DNA of 64,000 nucleotides from Methylobacillus arboreus (GCF_020532725.1 NZ_JAJAVC010000003.1:62001-126000), one strand, 5' to 3'. Shown: positions 10,275 to 19,613, counted from the first letter of the stretch. The notes: generated by a model not told the origin, from the sequence alone. Numbers and translations: made by a program.

Positions 10275-10583
10275 ATGAGCGTAGGGCTTTCTCATTACCT
10301 GATATTGGGCTCGATATTGTTCGCTATCAGTGTGATCGGCATTTTCCTCAACCGAAAGAACGTGATCGTGCTGCTGATGGCAATTGAGTTGATGCTGTTG
10401 GCCGTCAATATGAATTTCATTGCATTCTCGCATTATCTTAACGATATTGCCGGGCAGGTTTTTGTGTTCTTTATCCTCACAGTCGCTGCGGCCGAGTCAG
10501 CGATCGGCCTGGCGATTCTGGTGTTGTTGTTCCGCAACTTGAAGACCATCAATGTTGATGACCTGGATAGCTTGAAAGGCTAG
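10275..10583 (+). CDS. nuoK: NADH-quinone oxidoreductase subunit K
   Basis: Antiporter-like (MrpC-type) small membrane subunit of 102 residues with three helices. Conserved acidic residues lie in helix 2 ([11 protein letters not shown], Glu about residue 36) and helix 3 ([11 protein letters not shown], Glu about 72), as required for proton translocation. The open frame extends upstream into nuoJ, but the ATG at 10275 gives the normal [12 protein letters not shown] start. Confidence 0.96.
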   Translation: MSVGLSHYLILGSILFAISVIGIFLNRKNVIVLLMAIELMLLAVNMNFIAFSHYLNDIAGQVFVFFILTVAAAESAIGLAILVLLFRNLKTINVDDLDSLKG

Positions 10584-10646
10584 ATGATGCGCACTCTGTT
10601 GATCTTTAGCCAGGATATTGCCGTGTCATCCGGGGTGGTGACATGA
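10584..10646 (+). CDS. Possible 20-residue mini-ORF bridging nuoK and nuoL
   Basis: Directly after the nuoK stop, an ATG at 10584 opens 20 codons (MMRTLLIFSQDIAVSSGVVT) whose TGA overlaps the nuoL ATG as ATGA. The frame exactly fills the spacer, which suggests coupling of nuoL translation. Only a weak AAGG lies upstream. The peptide matches nothing I recognise. Confidence 0.35.
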   Translation: MMRTLLIFSQDIAVSSGVVT

Positions 10647-12694
10647 CGGTACAAAGCCTTTATCTCTGGATTCCTCTGCTGCCTTTGTTTGCGGCAACCG
10701 TGGTCGGCCTGTTCGGGCGTCAGCTGCCGCGCGCATCAGCGCACTGGCTGACCATTGCCGGAGTGGCGGCGTCATTTGCCCTGTCGGTATGTGTATTCAT
10801 GGATGCGTTGCAAGGCAATGTGTTCAATGGCGCGGTGTATACCTGGTTGACCAGTGGCGGTAATCGCTTCGAGGTCGGTTTTCTTATTGATCGCCTCACT
10901 GCCACCATGATGGTGGTGGTCACGTTCGTCTCGCTGATGGTACATGTCTATACCATAGGCTATATGGCTGAGGATCCGGGCTATAGCCGATTCTTCAGTT
11001 ACATTTCGCTGTTTACTTTCTCCATGCTGATGCTGGTGATGAGCAACAACTTCATGCAGTTGTTCTTCGGCTGGGAAGCGGTGGGGTTGGTGTCCTATCT
11101 CCTGATCGGCTTCTGGTACAAGCGCCCGACGGCGATCTATGCCAATCTCAAGGCATTTCTTGTGAACCGGGTGGGGGATTTTGGTTTCCTGCTTGGCATA
11201 GGCATGGTGCTCTATTATCTTGGCAGTCTGGATTATGCTGCCGTGTTCTCGATAGCGCCGCAATTTGCCGATGCCACGGTTGAGTTGATTCCAGGCTCGC
11301 CCTGGTCGCTCATGACCGTGATTTGCATCCTGCTGTTTATCGGTGCGATGGGCAAGTCCGCACAAGTGCCGCTGCATGTCTGGCTGCCGGACTCCATGGA
11401 GGGGCCAACACCGATTTCCGCCTTGATTCACGCTGCCACCATGGTGACCGCAGGTATCTTCATGGTGGCGCGCATGTCGCCATTGTACGAGTTGTCCAGC
11501 ACAGCCTTGTCCTTCGTGCTGGTGATCGGTGCCATCACCGCATTGTTCATGGGTTTCCTCGGCATTATCCAGCACGATATCAAGCGCGTGGTGGCGTATT
11601 CAACCTTATCGCAGCTTGGCTACATGACCGTGGCATTGGGTGTATCCGCCTATTCAGTTGCAATATTCCATCTCATGACGCATGCGTTTTTCAAAGCCTT
11701 GCTGTTCCTCGGGGCAGGCTCGGTGATCATGGGCATGCACCATGACCAGGACATGCGCAATATGGGCGGGCTGCGCAAATATATGCCGATTACCTGGATC
11801 ACTTCGCTGATCGGTTCCCTGGCGCTGATTGGCACACCCTTGTTTAGTGGTTTTTACTCCAAGGACTCCATTATCGAAGCGGTCAAGTTTTCCAACATTA
11901 CCGGCAGCGGTTTTGCCTATTTTGCGGTATTGGCTGGCGTATTCGTCACGGCCTTCTACTCATTCCGCATGTATTTCCTGGTGTTCCATGGCAAGGAAAA
12001 ATGGATGCAGCAAGCTGATCACGGACATGACCTCCATCATGCCCATGAAAAGCATGAGCATGCGGACGACACGGATGACAGCCACGATGAGCACCACCAT
12101 GGCCTGGGACCCAACGACAAGCCGCATGAGTCGCCCTGGGTGGTGACGCTGCCGTTGGTGTTGCTGGCCATTCCTTCGGTCATTATCGGTTATGTTGCGA
12201 TCGACCTGATGGTGTTTGGCGATTATTTCAAGGATGTGATTTATGTCGATCACCAGCAGCACGGCGCCATGCAGGAGCTTGCCCATCATTTCCATGGTGC
12301 AGGCGCCATGGCATTGCATGGATTGACATCGTTGCCATTCATTCTGGCTGCCTCAGGTGTGGCGCTGGCGTGGTTCTTCTATATGAAGCGCCCGGACATC
12401 CCGGCGGCGATCAAGGCCAGATGCGGTTTGATTTATCGTATTCTTGACAACAAGTACGGCTTTGACAGTTTCAATGAAAAATTTCTCGCCGGAGGCTCGC
12501 GTTTCCTCGGCGACAAGTTATGGCAGATTGGCGACGTCAAGCTGATAGACGGCTTGTTGGTGAATGGCTCTGCCAGGCTGGTGGCACACATTGCCGGGCT
12601 GGTGAGGCGTTTGCAAACCGGCTTGGTGTACCACTATGCGTTTGCCATGATTATTGGCGCTTTCCTCCTGCTTACCGTCTTCATGAAAATATAA
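10643..12694 (+). CDS. nuoL: NADH-quinone oxidoreductase subunit L
   Basis: Largest proton-pumping antiporter-like subunit, 683 residues, with about 14 core helices plus the C-terminal lateral helix and end helix. Core motifs include the helix-5 region GWEAVGLVSYLLIGFW (Glu about residue 144) and MGKSAQVPLHVWLPDSMEGPTP. Between about residues 450 and 495 lies a soluble His/Asp-rich loop (HGHDLHHAHEKHEH and DEHHHGLG), longer and more histidine-rich than in E. coli. The start overlaps the bridging mini-ORF. Confidence 0.97.
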   Translation: MTVQSLYLWIPLLPLFAATVVGLFGRQLPRASAHWLTIAGVAASFALSVCVFMDALQGNVFNGAVYTWLTSGGNRFEVGFLIDRLTATMMVVVTFVSLMVHVYTIGYMAEDPGYSRFFSYISLFTFSMLMLVMSNNFMQLFFGWEAVGLVSYLLIGFWYKRPTAIYANLKAFLVNRVGDFGFLLGIGMVLYYLGSLDYAAVFSIAPQFADATVELIPGSPWSLMTVICILLFIGAMGKSAQVPLHVWLPDSMEGPTPISALIHAATMVTAGIFMVARMSPLYELSSTALSFVLVIGAITALFMGFLGIIQHDIKRVVAYSTLSQLGYMTVALGVSAYSVAIFHLMTHAFFKALLFLGAGSVIMGMHHDQDMRNMGGLRKYMPITWITSLIGSLALIGTPLFSGFYSKDSIIEAVKFSNITGSGFAYFAVLAGVFVTAFYSFRMYFLVFHGKEKWMQQADHGHDLHHAHEKHEHADDTDDSHDEHHHGLGPNDKPHESPWVVTLPLVLLAIPSVIIGYVAIDLMVFGDYFKDVIYVDHQQHGAMQELAHHFHGAGAMALHGLTSLPFILAASGVALAWFFYMKRPDIPAAIKARCGLIYRILDNKYGFDSFNEKFLAGGSRFLGDKLWQIGDVKLIDGLLVNGSARLVAHIAGLVRRLQTGLVYHYAFAMIIGAFLLLTVFMKI

Positions 12695-12700
12695 AAAGCT

Positions 12701-14188
12701 ATGAACGACTTACCCATCCTGAGCCTGTCGATCTGGGTGCCTATCGTCGCGGGCATATTGGTGCTTTTTACCGGCGGGGACAATAATGCCAGCAGGGCAC
12801 GCTGGCTGGCATTGCTCGGCAGTATTGCCGGGTTTGCTGTTACTGTGCCGCTTTATCTCGGATTCGATGTGCAGAATGGCGGTTTTCAGTTTGTGGAACG
12901 CCTGCAATGGATTCCGGCGTTCAACATTCAATACCATCTTGGCGTGGATGGGATTGCCGTGCCGCTGATCTTGCTCACCAGCTTTACCACGTTCCTTGTG
13001 GTCCTGGCGGGATGGGAGGTCATACAAAAACGCGTTGCGCAATACATGGCGGCCTTCCTCATCATGTCCGGCATCATGATCGGCGTATTCTCGGCGCTGG
13101 ATGCGATTCTCTACTATATCTTCTGGGAAGCGATGCTGATCCCGATGTTCCTGGTGATCGGCATCTGGGGCGGCCCCAACCGGGTGTATGCCACTATCAA
13201 GTTCTTCCTTTATACCTTGCTCGGCTCTCTGTTGATGCTGGTGGCATTCATCTACCTTTACCACCAGAGCGGCACTTTCGATATTGCCGAGTATTACCGC
13301 ATGCCGCTGGCATTGAGTGTGCAGATATGGATTTTCATTGCCTTCTTCCTGGCATTTGCCGTCAAGATCCCAATGTGGCCGGTACATACCTGGCTGCCTG
13401 ACGCCCACGTCGAGGCCCCGACAGGCGGCTCCGTGGTGCTGGCGGCGATTGCGCTCAAGCTGGGCGGTTACAGCTTCCTGCGCTTTGCCATGCCGATTGC
13501 ACCGGATGCCTCACATTATCTTTCCGGCTTTATGATCACGCTGTCGCTGATTGCAGTGGTTTATATTGCGCTGGTGGCCCTGGTGCAAAAGGACATGAAG
13601 AAGCTCATTGCCTATTCATCCATCTCGCACATGGGTTTCGTCACCCTGGGGTTTTTCCTGTTCAATCCGCTCGGGCTGGAAGGTGCCATCGTACAGATGA
13701 TCTCGCACGGCTTTATTTCATCCGCCATGTTCCTTTCGGTCGGCGTGCTGTATGACCGCATGCATTCACGCCAGATTGCCGATTACGGCGGCGTGGGCAA
13801 CACAATGCCGGTCTTCACTGCCTTTGCCGTATTGTTTGCCATGGCCAACGCTGGCTTGCCAGGAACATCCGGCTTTGTCGGTGAGTTCCTGGTGATCCTG
13901 GGCGCGGTGCAGGTCAATTTCTGGTACGCCTTCCTTGCCGCAACCACGCTGATTTTCGGCGCAGCCTATACCCTGTGGATGGTGAAGCGCGTTTATTATG
14001 GCGAGGTTGCCAATCCGCAGGTGGCTGAACTCAAGGATATCAACCGGCGTGAGTTTTTTATCCTCGGCCTGTTGGCCATCCTTGTGCTGGGCTTTGGTAT
14101 TTACCCGCAGCCCATTACCGAAATAACGCATGCCACAGTGGGCCACTTGCTTGAGCATATGGCGCTGAGCAAGCTGCCGCCACTGTAA
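12701..14188 (+). CDS. nuoM: NADH-quinone oxidoreductase subunit M
   Basis: Second antiporter-like pump subunit, 495 residues, about 14 helices. Conserved elements are FWEAMLIPMFLVIGIWGG (Glu about residue 144), KIPMWPVHTWLPDAHVEAPTGGSV and the helix with KKLIAYSSISHMGFV. It lies six bases after nuoL and 21 bases before nuoN. Length is normal. Confidence 0.97.
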   Translation: MNDLPILSLSIWVPIVAGILVLFTGGDNNASRARWLALLGSIAGFAVTVPLYLGFDVQNGGFQFVERLQWIPAFNIQYHLGVDGIAVPLILLTSFTTFLVVLAGWEVIQKRVAQYMAAFLIMSGIMIGVFSALDAILYYIFWEAMLIPMFLVIGIWGGPNRVYATIKFFLYTLLGSLLMLVAFIYLYHQSGTFDIAEYYRMPLALSVQIWIFIAFFLAFAVKIPMWPVHTWLPDAHVEAPTGGSVVLAAIALKLGGYSFLRFAMPIAPDASHYLSGFMITLSLIAVVYIALVALVQKDMKKLIAYSSISHMGFVTLGFFLFNPLGLEGAIVQMISHGFISSAMFLSVGVLYDRMHSRQIADYGGVGNTMPVFTAFAVLFAMANAGLPGTSGFVGEFLVILGAVQVNFWYAFLAATTLIFGAAYTLWMVKRVYYGEVANPQVAELKDINRREFFILGLLAILVLGFGIYPQPITEITHATVGHLLEHMALSKLPPL

Positions 14189-14209
14189 TCGTGACGAGAT
14201 GATACCTAA

Positions 14210-15658
14210 ATGAATGCCATATCCTTTGATCTCATGACAGCGCTGCCGGAAATCTTGGTGCTGGCCATGGCCATGTTCATCCTGCTCCTGGACCTGTTCC
14301 TCAAGCCGGCAAACCGCTTCCTGATCTATGTGTTCTCGCAACTGGCCTTGCTGGGAGCAGCGGTTATCACGGCGCTGACACATACCTCTGTCGTGGAGTA
14401 TGCCTTCAATGGCCTGTTTGTGGATGACCCGCTCGCAGATGTGCTCAAGCTGGGGATCTACCTTGCTACCTCCGTGACCCTGATCTATACCCGTTCTTAC
14501 ATCAGCCTGCGCGGCATGTTCCGTGGCGAGTTCTATGCACTGGTGCTGTTCTCCACGCTTGGCATGATGATCATGGTCTCGGGCCAACACTTCCTGACCT
14601 TGTATATGGGGCTGGAGTTGCTTTCACTTTCGCTGTATGCGCTGGTAGCGCTTGATCGGGACAATGCCAGCTCTACAGAGGCTGCCATGAAGTACTTTGT
14701 GCTTGGTGCGCTCGCATCCGGCATGTTGCTTTATGGTATGTCCATGCTTTATGGCGTGACAGGTCACCTTGATATTAATGGTGTTGCGGAAGCATTGCTT
14801 AACGGTGCGCCAGATCATGGCGTGCTGGTGTTGGGGCTGGTATTTATCGTCGCAGGTCTGGCATTCAAGCTTGGTGCCGCGCCATTCCAGATGTGGGTGC
14901 CGGATGTCTACCATGGCTCTCCTACCGCCGTAACATTGTTTATCGGTTCGGCGACCAAGATTGCAGCCTTTGCCATGGTGGTGCGGCTGCTGATTCAGGC
15001 CATGTTTGTACTGGCAGCAGACTGGCAGGGCATGCTAATCATCATGGCGGTGCTGTCCATGGCGGTCGGTAATATTGCTGCGATTGCTCAGACCAATATC
15101 AAGCGCATGCTGGCATATTCCACTATTTCGCATATCGGCTTCCTGCTGCTCGGCTTTCTGAGCGCCAGCCTCAACGGCTACGCCTCTGCGACTTTCTACA
15201 TCCTGTCTTATGTGCTCATGACGCTGGCCGGGTTTGGCATCATCCTGCTCTTGAGCCGCAAGGGCTTTGAAGCAGACAAGCTGGAAGACCTCAAGGGCCT
15301 GAACCAGCGTAGCCCCTGGTATGCATTCCTGATGTTGCTAGTGATGTTCTCCATGGCGGGCATTCCGCCAACGCTGGGCTTTTATGCCAAGTTCACCGTG
15401 CTGCAAGCTGCCTTGCAGGCTGGGTTTATTGTATTGGTCGTCTTTGCTGTCATCATGGCCCTTATCGGTGCGTTCTATTACCTGCGCGTCGTTAAATATA
15501 TGTACTTTGACGAGCCGGAAGATCACGCTGCCATTGTTGCACCGGTTGACATGAAGCTGGTCTTGAGTATTAATGCTATCGGTTTACTGATATTGGGCAT
15601 GCTGCCGCAGCGTCTCATGGACGCTTGTGCCTATGCCATTATCCATAGCATTCAATAA
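14210..15658 (+). CDS. nuoN: NADH-quinone oxidoreductase subunit N
   Basis: Third antiporter-like pump subunit, 482 residues, about 14 helices. Conserved stretches include YMGLELLSLSLYALVA (Glu about residue 133), KLGAAPFQMWVPDVYHGSPT and KRMLAYSTISHIGFLLLG. It closes the nuo gene set; a DUF2818 gene follows 44 bases later, probably in the same transcript. Confidence 0.97.
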   Translation: MNAISFDLMTALPEILVLAMAMFILLLDLFLKPANRFLIYVFSQLALLGAAVITALTHTSVVEYAFNGLFVDDPLADVLKLGIYLATSVTLIYTRSYISLRGMFRGEFYALVLFSTLGMMIMVSGQHFLTLYMGLELLSLSLYALVALDRDNASSTEAAMKYFVLGALASGMLLYGMSMLYGVTGHLDINGVAEALLNGAPDHGVLVLGLVFIVAGLAFKLGAAPFQMWVPDVYHGSPTAVTLFIGSATKIAAFAMVVRLLIQAMFVLAADWQGMLIIMAVLSMAVGNIAAIAQTNIKRMLAYSTISHIGFLLLGFLSASLNGYASATFYILSYVLMTLAGFGIILLLSRKGFEADKLEDLKGLNQRSPWYAFLMLLVMFSMAGIPPTLGFYAKFTVLQAALQAGFIVLVVFAVIMALIGAFYYLRVVKYMYFDEPEDHAAIVAPVDMKLVLSINAIGLLILGMLPQRLMDACAYAIIHSIQ

Positions 15659-15702
15659 TCAGGCAGGGTGCAGTTCTGCTGCGCCGTAGGTTACTTAACG
15701 TC

Positions 15703-15996
15703 ATGACAATTACTATCCTGTTGCTGCTGGCATTGCTTGCCGCCAACCTGCCTTGGTTTTCCGAGCGCTTGTTTTATCTTATCCCACTGAAAAACCAGCC
15801 CAAGGCTGTTGGCTGGAGCCTGTTGGAATTGATCGTACTGTACTTTGCCATTGGCGCCATTGCGATTGCCGTTGAGCGTGGCAGCATTGGCCAGGTGACT
15901 GCGCAGGGCTGGGAGTTTTACGCCATTACCTTCAGCCTGTTTCTAGTGTTTGCATTTCCTGGTTTTGTTTATCGCTATCTCTGGCGCAAGGTATAA
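15703..15996 (+). CDS. DUF2818 family small membrane protein
   Basis: A 97-residue protein with three hydrophobic segments (about residues 1-17, 40-58, 70-92). It is recognised as DUF2818, a family that in betaproteobacteria regularly follows nuoN, so a role with complex I (assembly or accessory) is a fair inference. No catalytic motif is visible. It lies 44 bases after nuoN and 26 bases before the NUDIX gene. Confidence 0.85.
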   Translation: MTITILLLLALLAANLPWFSERLFYLIPLKNQPKAVGWSLLELIVLYFAIGAIAIAVERGSIGQVTAQGWEFYAITFSLFLVFAFPGFVYRYLWRKV

Positions 15997-16022
15997 GCCT
16001 GCCATTTATCAAGAGCAATTTT

Positions 16023-16607
16023 ATGAGTGATCACAAATACGACGATCAAGATCTCGTTGAAACCAAAATTTCTTCAGAGACTATCGCTGAGGGCGGCATG
16101 TTGCTGGTCAAGCGGGATCAAGTGCGCGTGCCATCCGGGGCTACTAGTCAACGCGAATATGTCATTCATCCGGGTGCCGTGGTAGTGGTGCCTGTGCTGG
16201 ATAATGGTAATTTACTGCTGGAGCGACAGTTTCGTTACCCCTTGTCCCGCGTTTTTATAGAGCTGCCTGCCGGCAAGATAGATGCGGGCGAACTGCATCT
16301 TGAGACAGGCAAGCGCGAACTGCTCGAGGAGACCGGCTATACGGCGACGGAATGGTTCTACCTCGGCCTACAACACCCTTGCATTGGCTATTCCAATGAG
16401 GTGATCCACATCTACTTGGCACGCGGCTTGTCTGCCGGAGCGCATAACCGGGATATCGACGAAGCATTGCAGTTGTTCGAGGCCAGTCTTGAGCAGTGCT
16501 TGCAGATGATACGGCAGGGTGAGCTGACCGATGGCAAGACCATCGTGGCATTGTTCCGTGCCGAGAAATTCCTTAATGGCGAATGGGCTGCCGAGGAGGA
16601 GAAGTGA
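16023..16607 (+). CDS. NUDIX hydrolase (ADP-ribose pyrophosphatase type)
   Basis: A 194-residue cytosolic hydrolase of nucleoside-diphosphate-linked compounds. The NUDIX box runs from GKIDAGE (about residue 83) to RELLEETGY (about 99-107), matching Gx5Ex7REUxEExGU. The following PCIGYSNEVIHIYLARGL region and general layout fit the ADP-ribose pyrophosphatase branch; this gene often follows nuoN and DUF2818 in betaproteobacteria. Its stop overlaps the next start. Confidence 0.88.
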   Translation: MSDHKYDDQDLVETKISSETIAEGGMLLVKRDQVRVPSGATSQREYVIHPGAVVVVPVLDNGNLLLERQFRYPLSRVFIELPAGKIDAGELHLETGKRELLEETGYTATEWFYLGLQHPCIGYSNEVIHIYLARGLSAGAHNRDIDEALQLFEASLEQCLQMIRQGELTDGKTIVALFRAEKFLNGEWAAEEEK

Positions 16608-17434
16608 GCAGGGTATTGATTGCCGGTTGCGGCGATCTCGGGCTGGAACTGGCACGACGGTTGGTGGCAGCAGGGCATGAGGTCACCGGATTGCGACGCT
16701 CTGCTCATCCAATGCCTGATGGCGTACAGATTGCGCTTGCGGACGTGACGCGTCCCGAAACGCTAAAGTCGCTGGCTGCCATTCAGCCTGAATTGCTGGT
16801 TTATTGTGTTTCAGCCAGTGAGCATAGCGACGAGAATTATCGCCTCAGCTATGTTGAAGGGTTGCGCAATGCGCTGGCTGCGTTGCAGGATGTCCCGTTG
16901 CGGCACGTGTTCTTTGTTTCCAGCACAGGTGTGTACGGCCAGGAAACACAGGCATTGCTTGATGAGGATAACCCGGCAATCGCGAGTGATTTCACCGGGC
17001 AGCGCATGCTGGAGGCGGAGGCCCTGCTTGATGCATACCCATCCAGTATTCTGAGGTTTTCCGGGATTTATGGGCCAGGCCGCACGCGTATGATTACGCT
17101 GGCGCAGAAGCCGCAACAGTGGCCAGCAAGAAATGGGTGGACGAATCGTATCCACCGGGATGATGGCGCTGCATTTATCACGTATCTGATTCAACAGCTC
17201 GAACATAAAGTGCCGGAGCGCTTGTATATCGTTACGGACAACCAACCATTGCCAGTCTATGATCTTCTGCAATGGCTTGCAGCCAAGCAGGGAGTGGAGA
17301 CTGCAGCGATTGAAATTCCGCTAGCAGGCGGTAACAAACGCTTGAGTAACCAGCGCATGCTGGCAAGCGGTTATCAGTTTATTTACCCAGATTATGAGTC
17401 CGGCTATAGCGCTTTGCTTGAAGCAATGTCCTGA
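16604..17434 (+). CDS. NAD(P)-dependent epimerase/dehydratase-like protein (SDR, YeeZ type)
   Basis: An extended short-chain dehydrogenase-like protein of 276 residues. The N-terminal dinucleotide-binding glycine motif appears as IAGCGDLGLELARRL (about residues 5-19), followed by FVSSTGVYGQ and RFSGIYGPGR. The active-site tyrosine lies in the TGVYG segment but no clear YxxxK follows, as is common in the YeeZ branch, so catalysis is uncertain. The start is a GTG overlapping the NUDIX stop, with GAGGAGG just upstream. A terminator follows. Confidence 0.8.
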   Translation: MSRVLIAGCGDLGLELARRLVAAGHEVTGLRRSAHPMPDGVQIALADVTRPETLKSLAAIQPELLVYCVSASEHSDENYRLSYVEGLRNALAALQDVPLRHVFFVSSTGVYGQETQALLDEDNPAIASDFTGQRMLEAEALLDAYPSSILRFSGIYGPGRTRMITLAQKPQQWPARNGWTNRIHRDDGAAFITYLIQQLEHKVPERLYIVTDNQPLPVYDLLQWLAAKQGVETAAIEIPLAGGNKRLSNQRMLASGYQFIYPDYESGYSALLEAMS

Positions 17435-17460
17435 CTTGATTTAGCTGACTTAACTCATTG

Positions 17461-17492
17461 AAAACGCCATGGGCTATGCCTATGGCGTTTTT
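17461..17492 (+). terminator. Rho-independent terminator after the nuo/NUDIX/epimerase genes
   Basis: The stem AAAACGCCAT pairs with ATGGCGTTTT across an 11-12-base loop and ends in a T run. It separates the nuo transcript from mxaF. Confidence 0.85.
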
Positions 17493-17702
17493 GCTTTAAC
17501 GGCAACCTAACAATAATCCTTAGATGGTTTGGGATATTCTCCCAAGGATAATTTTTCAATATAGCAATTTACCAACAGATGTTTAGCAAGAGTAGCTAAT
17601 GAAGTTTGGGTGAATAGCTTGCAAATATAATACTTCTGGGCATACGCAACCTCACGACCAGTATGTGAACACTTTCCTTTTTAATCGGGAATCTTTCATC
17701 TG

Positions 17703-17717
17703 TTGTACTTGTTACAA
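17703..17717. promoter_or_regulatory. TTGTA-N5-TACAA dyad in the mxaF upstream region
   Basis: Perfect arms at 17703-17707 and 17713-17717, 78 bases before the mxaF start. The same arms and spacing occur before the eps locus at 34932-34946. Possible operator for a shared regulator; unproven. Confidence 0.4.
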
Positions 17718-17734
17718 ATTGTTAAGAATTGTTT

Positions 17735-17759
17735 CTGCCGAGTAACAACCAATCGGCAG
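17735..17759 (+). promoter_or_regulatory. Hairpin in the mxaF 5' leader
   Basis: CTGCCGA (17735-17741) pairs with TCGGCAG (17753-17759) around an 11-base loop, about 35 bases before the mxaF ATG. If transcribed it would sit near the 5' end of one of the cell's most abundant messages and may stabilise it. Confidence 0.4.
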
Positions 17760-17794
17760 GGAGTTTGTAATCAAACCAGAATGAGGAGAAGTAT

Positions 17795-19594
17795 ATGAAA
17801 GGCAGAGTAACCAACGTCGGTATCGGCGCTGCGGTTAGTAGTTTGCTCGTGCTTGCCACAATGCAGGGTGCCCAAGCAAATCAGGAAGTGCTGAATTTGC
17901 AAAAAAATGCAGACAACTGGGCTTTGCAGACCGGTAATTATAACGGACAACATAACAGCACGCTAAACCAAATCAATAAAGGTAATGTTAAGAACCTGAA
18001 AGCATCTTGGTCTTTCTCCACTGGCGTGTTGAATGGTCATGAAGGTGCGCCATTGGTAATTGGCGACTTTTTGTATGTTCACAGTGCGTTCCCTAACAAC
18101 ACATTTGCAATCAATCTGAATGATCCAGGCGTGATTGCTTGGCAGCACAAGCCTAAGCAAGTTGCTTCGGTAAAGGCAGTTGCATGTTGCGATATCGTTA
18201 ACCGCGGTTTGGCTTACGGTGACGGCAAGATTGTCAAGACTCAGCTCGATGGCAAGCTCGTTGCTCTGGACGCTAAGAGTGGCAAGATCGTTTGGGAAAT
18301 TGAAGTATGCGATCCTAAGGTTGGTGCGACACTGACTCAGGCTCCATTCATCGTCAAGAATACTGTTCTGGTTGGCTGCTCCGGTGCTGAACTGGGTGTT
18401 CGTGGTGCTGTAAACTCCTTCAATCTTAAGACTGGTGAACTGCAATGGCGTGCCTTTGCAACTGGTCCTGACGAAGAAGTGCGCTTGGCCAAGAACTTCA
18501 ACAGCGACAATCCACACTATGGTCAATTCGGCCTGGGTCTGAAGACTTGGGAAGGTGACGCATGGAAGATTGGTGGCGGTACTAACTGGGGTTGGTATGC
18601 TTACGATCCTAAGCTGAACCTGTTCTACTACGGTTCCGGTAACCCAGCACCATGGAATGAAACCATGCGTCCTGGCGACAACAAGTGGACCATGACCATC
18701 TGGGCACGTGATCTGGATACAGGCGAAGCCAAGTGGGGCTACCAAAAGACTCCTCACGATGAGTGGGACTTTGCTGGTGTGAATCAAATGGTTCTGTCTG
18801 ATCACAAGGTCGATGGCAAGGTGACACCTCTGCTCACCCACGTTGACCGTAACGGCATCCTGTACACCTTGAACCGTGACAACGGTAACCTGATCCAGGC
18901 TGCCAAGGTTGATCCCGCAGTGAATGTGTTCAAGAAGGTGGATCTGAAGACTGGTACGCCAGTACGTGATCCAGAGTTCAGTACACGTATGGACCACAAG
19001 AGCACAAACGTTTGTCCTTCTGCAATGGGCTTCCACAACCAAGGTCTGGATGCACTGGATCTTGACGATCCTATCCTTTACGTTGGTCTGAACCACATTT
19101 GTATGGATTGGGAGCCGTTCATGCTGCCATACCGTGCAGGTCAGTTCTTCGTTGGCGCAACCCTGGCTATGTACCCTGGACCTAGCGGCCCAACCAAGAA
19201 GGAAATGGGTCAAGTACGTGCCATGGACATTGTGACCGGCAAGTACAAGTGGACCAAGTGGGAAAAGTTCGCAGTTTGGGGCGGTACTTTGGCTACCAAG
19301 GGCGGTCTCGTGGCTTACAACACACTTGATGGTTACATCAAGGTGCTTGATAAGGACAACGGTAAGGATCTCTGGAAGTTTAAGATGCCATCCGGTGGTA
19401 TCGGTGCTCCTATGACCTACCAGTTCAAGGGTAAGCAATACATCGGTTCTTACTACGGTGTTGGTGGTTGGCCTGGTGTTGGTCTGGTATTCGACCTGAC
19501 TGACCCAAGTGCTGGTCTTGGTGCTGTAGGTGCCTTCAAGGAACTGCAGAATCACACTCAAATGGGCGGTGGCCTGTTGGTGTTCAGCCTGTAA
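17795..19594 (+). CDS. mxaF: Methanol dehydrogenase large subunit (PQQ, calcium type)
   Basis: Periplasmic quinoprotein that oxidises methanol to formaldehyde with PQQ and Ca2+; 599 residues including a signal peptide cut after AQA (residue 28). Mature numbering fits the family exactly: the vicinal disulfide Cys103-Cys104 is in [11 protein letters not shown] (precursor 131-132), Glu177 in GAELGVRG, and catalytic Asp303 in DEWDFAGVN. The residue two after that Asp is Ala, as in calcium-type MxaF; lanthanide-type XoxF has Asp there. Tryptophan-docking repeats of the eight-bladed propeller are spread through the chain. Start has GAGGAG at 6-7 bases. It heads mxaFJGIRSACKLD. Confidence 0.98.
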   Translation: MKGRVTNVGIGAAVSSLLVLATMQGAQANQEVLNLQKNADNWALQTGNYNGQHNSTLNQINKGNVKNLKASWSFSTGVLNGHEGAPLVIGDFLYVHSAFPNNTFAINLNDPGVIAWQHKPKQVASVKAVACCDIVNRGLAYGDGKIVKTQLDGKLVALDAKSGKIVWEIEVCDPKVGATLTQAPFIVKNTVLVGCSGAELGVRGAVNSFNLKTGELQWRAFATGPDEEVRLAKNFNSDNPHYGQFGLGLKTWEGDAWKIGGGTNWGWYAYDPKLNLFYYGSGNPAPWNETMRPGDNKWTMTIWARDLDTGEAKWGYQKTPHDEWDFAGVNQMVLSDHKVDGKVTPLLTHVDRNGILYTLNRDNGNLIQAAKVDPAVNVFKKVDLKTGTPVRDPEFSTRMDHKSTNVCPSAMGFHNQGLDALDLDDPILYVGLNHICMDWEPFMLPYRAGQFFVGATLAMYPGPSGPTKKEMGQVRAMDIVTGKYKWTKWEKFAVWGGTLATKGGLVAYNTLDGYIKVLDKDNGKDLWKFKMPSGGIGAPMTYQFKGKQYIGSYYGVGGWPGVGLVFDLTDPSAGLGAVGAFKELQNHTQMGGGLLVFSL

Positions 19595-19613
19595 TTTAAG
19601 CTGATGTCATGTT

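Larger units (their letters stand above)
17435..17794 (+). other. Non-coding region upstream of mxaF
   Basis: 360 bases with no gene. It starts with the terminator of the preceding operon (17461-17492), then AT-rich DNA, a TTGTA-N5-TACAA dyad (17703-17717), a 5' leader hairpin (17735-17759) and a GAGGAG ribosome binding site before mxaF. The strong mxaF promoter must lie here, but I cannot fix its hexamers. Confidence 0.6.

Noticed and set aside
12710-13408. Long minus-strand frame opposite nuoM
   Set aside because: It lies within a well-supported nuoM gene and its product is a His/Gln/Arg-rich shadow translation. Similar frames opposite nuoL, nuoN and nuoG were dropped for the same reason.
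17963-19561. A 532-codon open frame antisense to mxaF
   Set aside because: It lies wholly opposite mxaF, which has every catalytic residue. The antisense protein has no recognisable domain and is rich in Thr, Val, His and Gln. Long antisense frames arise from the biased codon use of very highly expressed genes.
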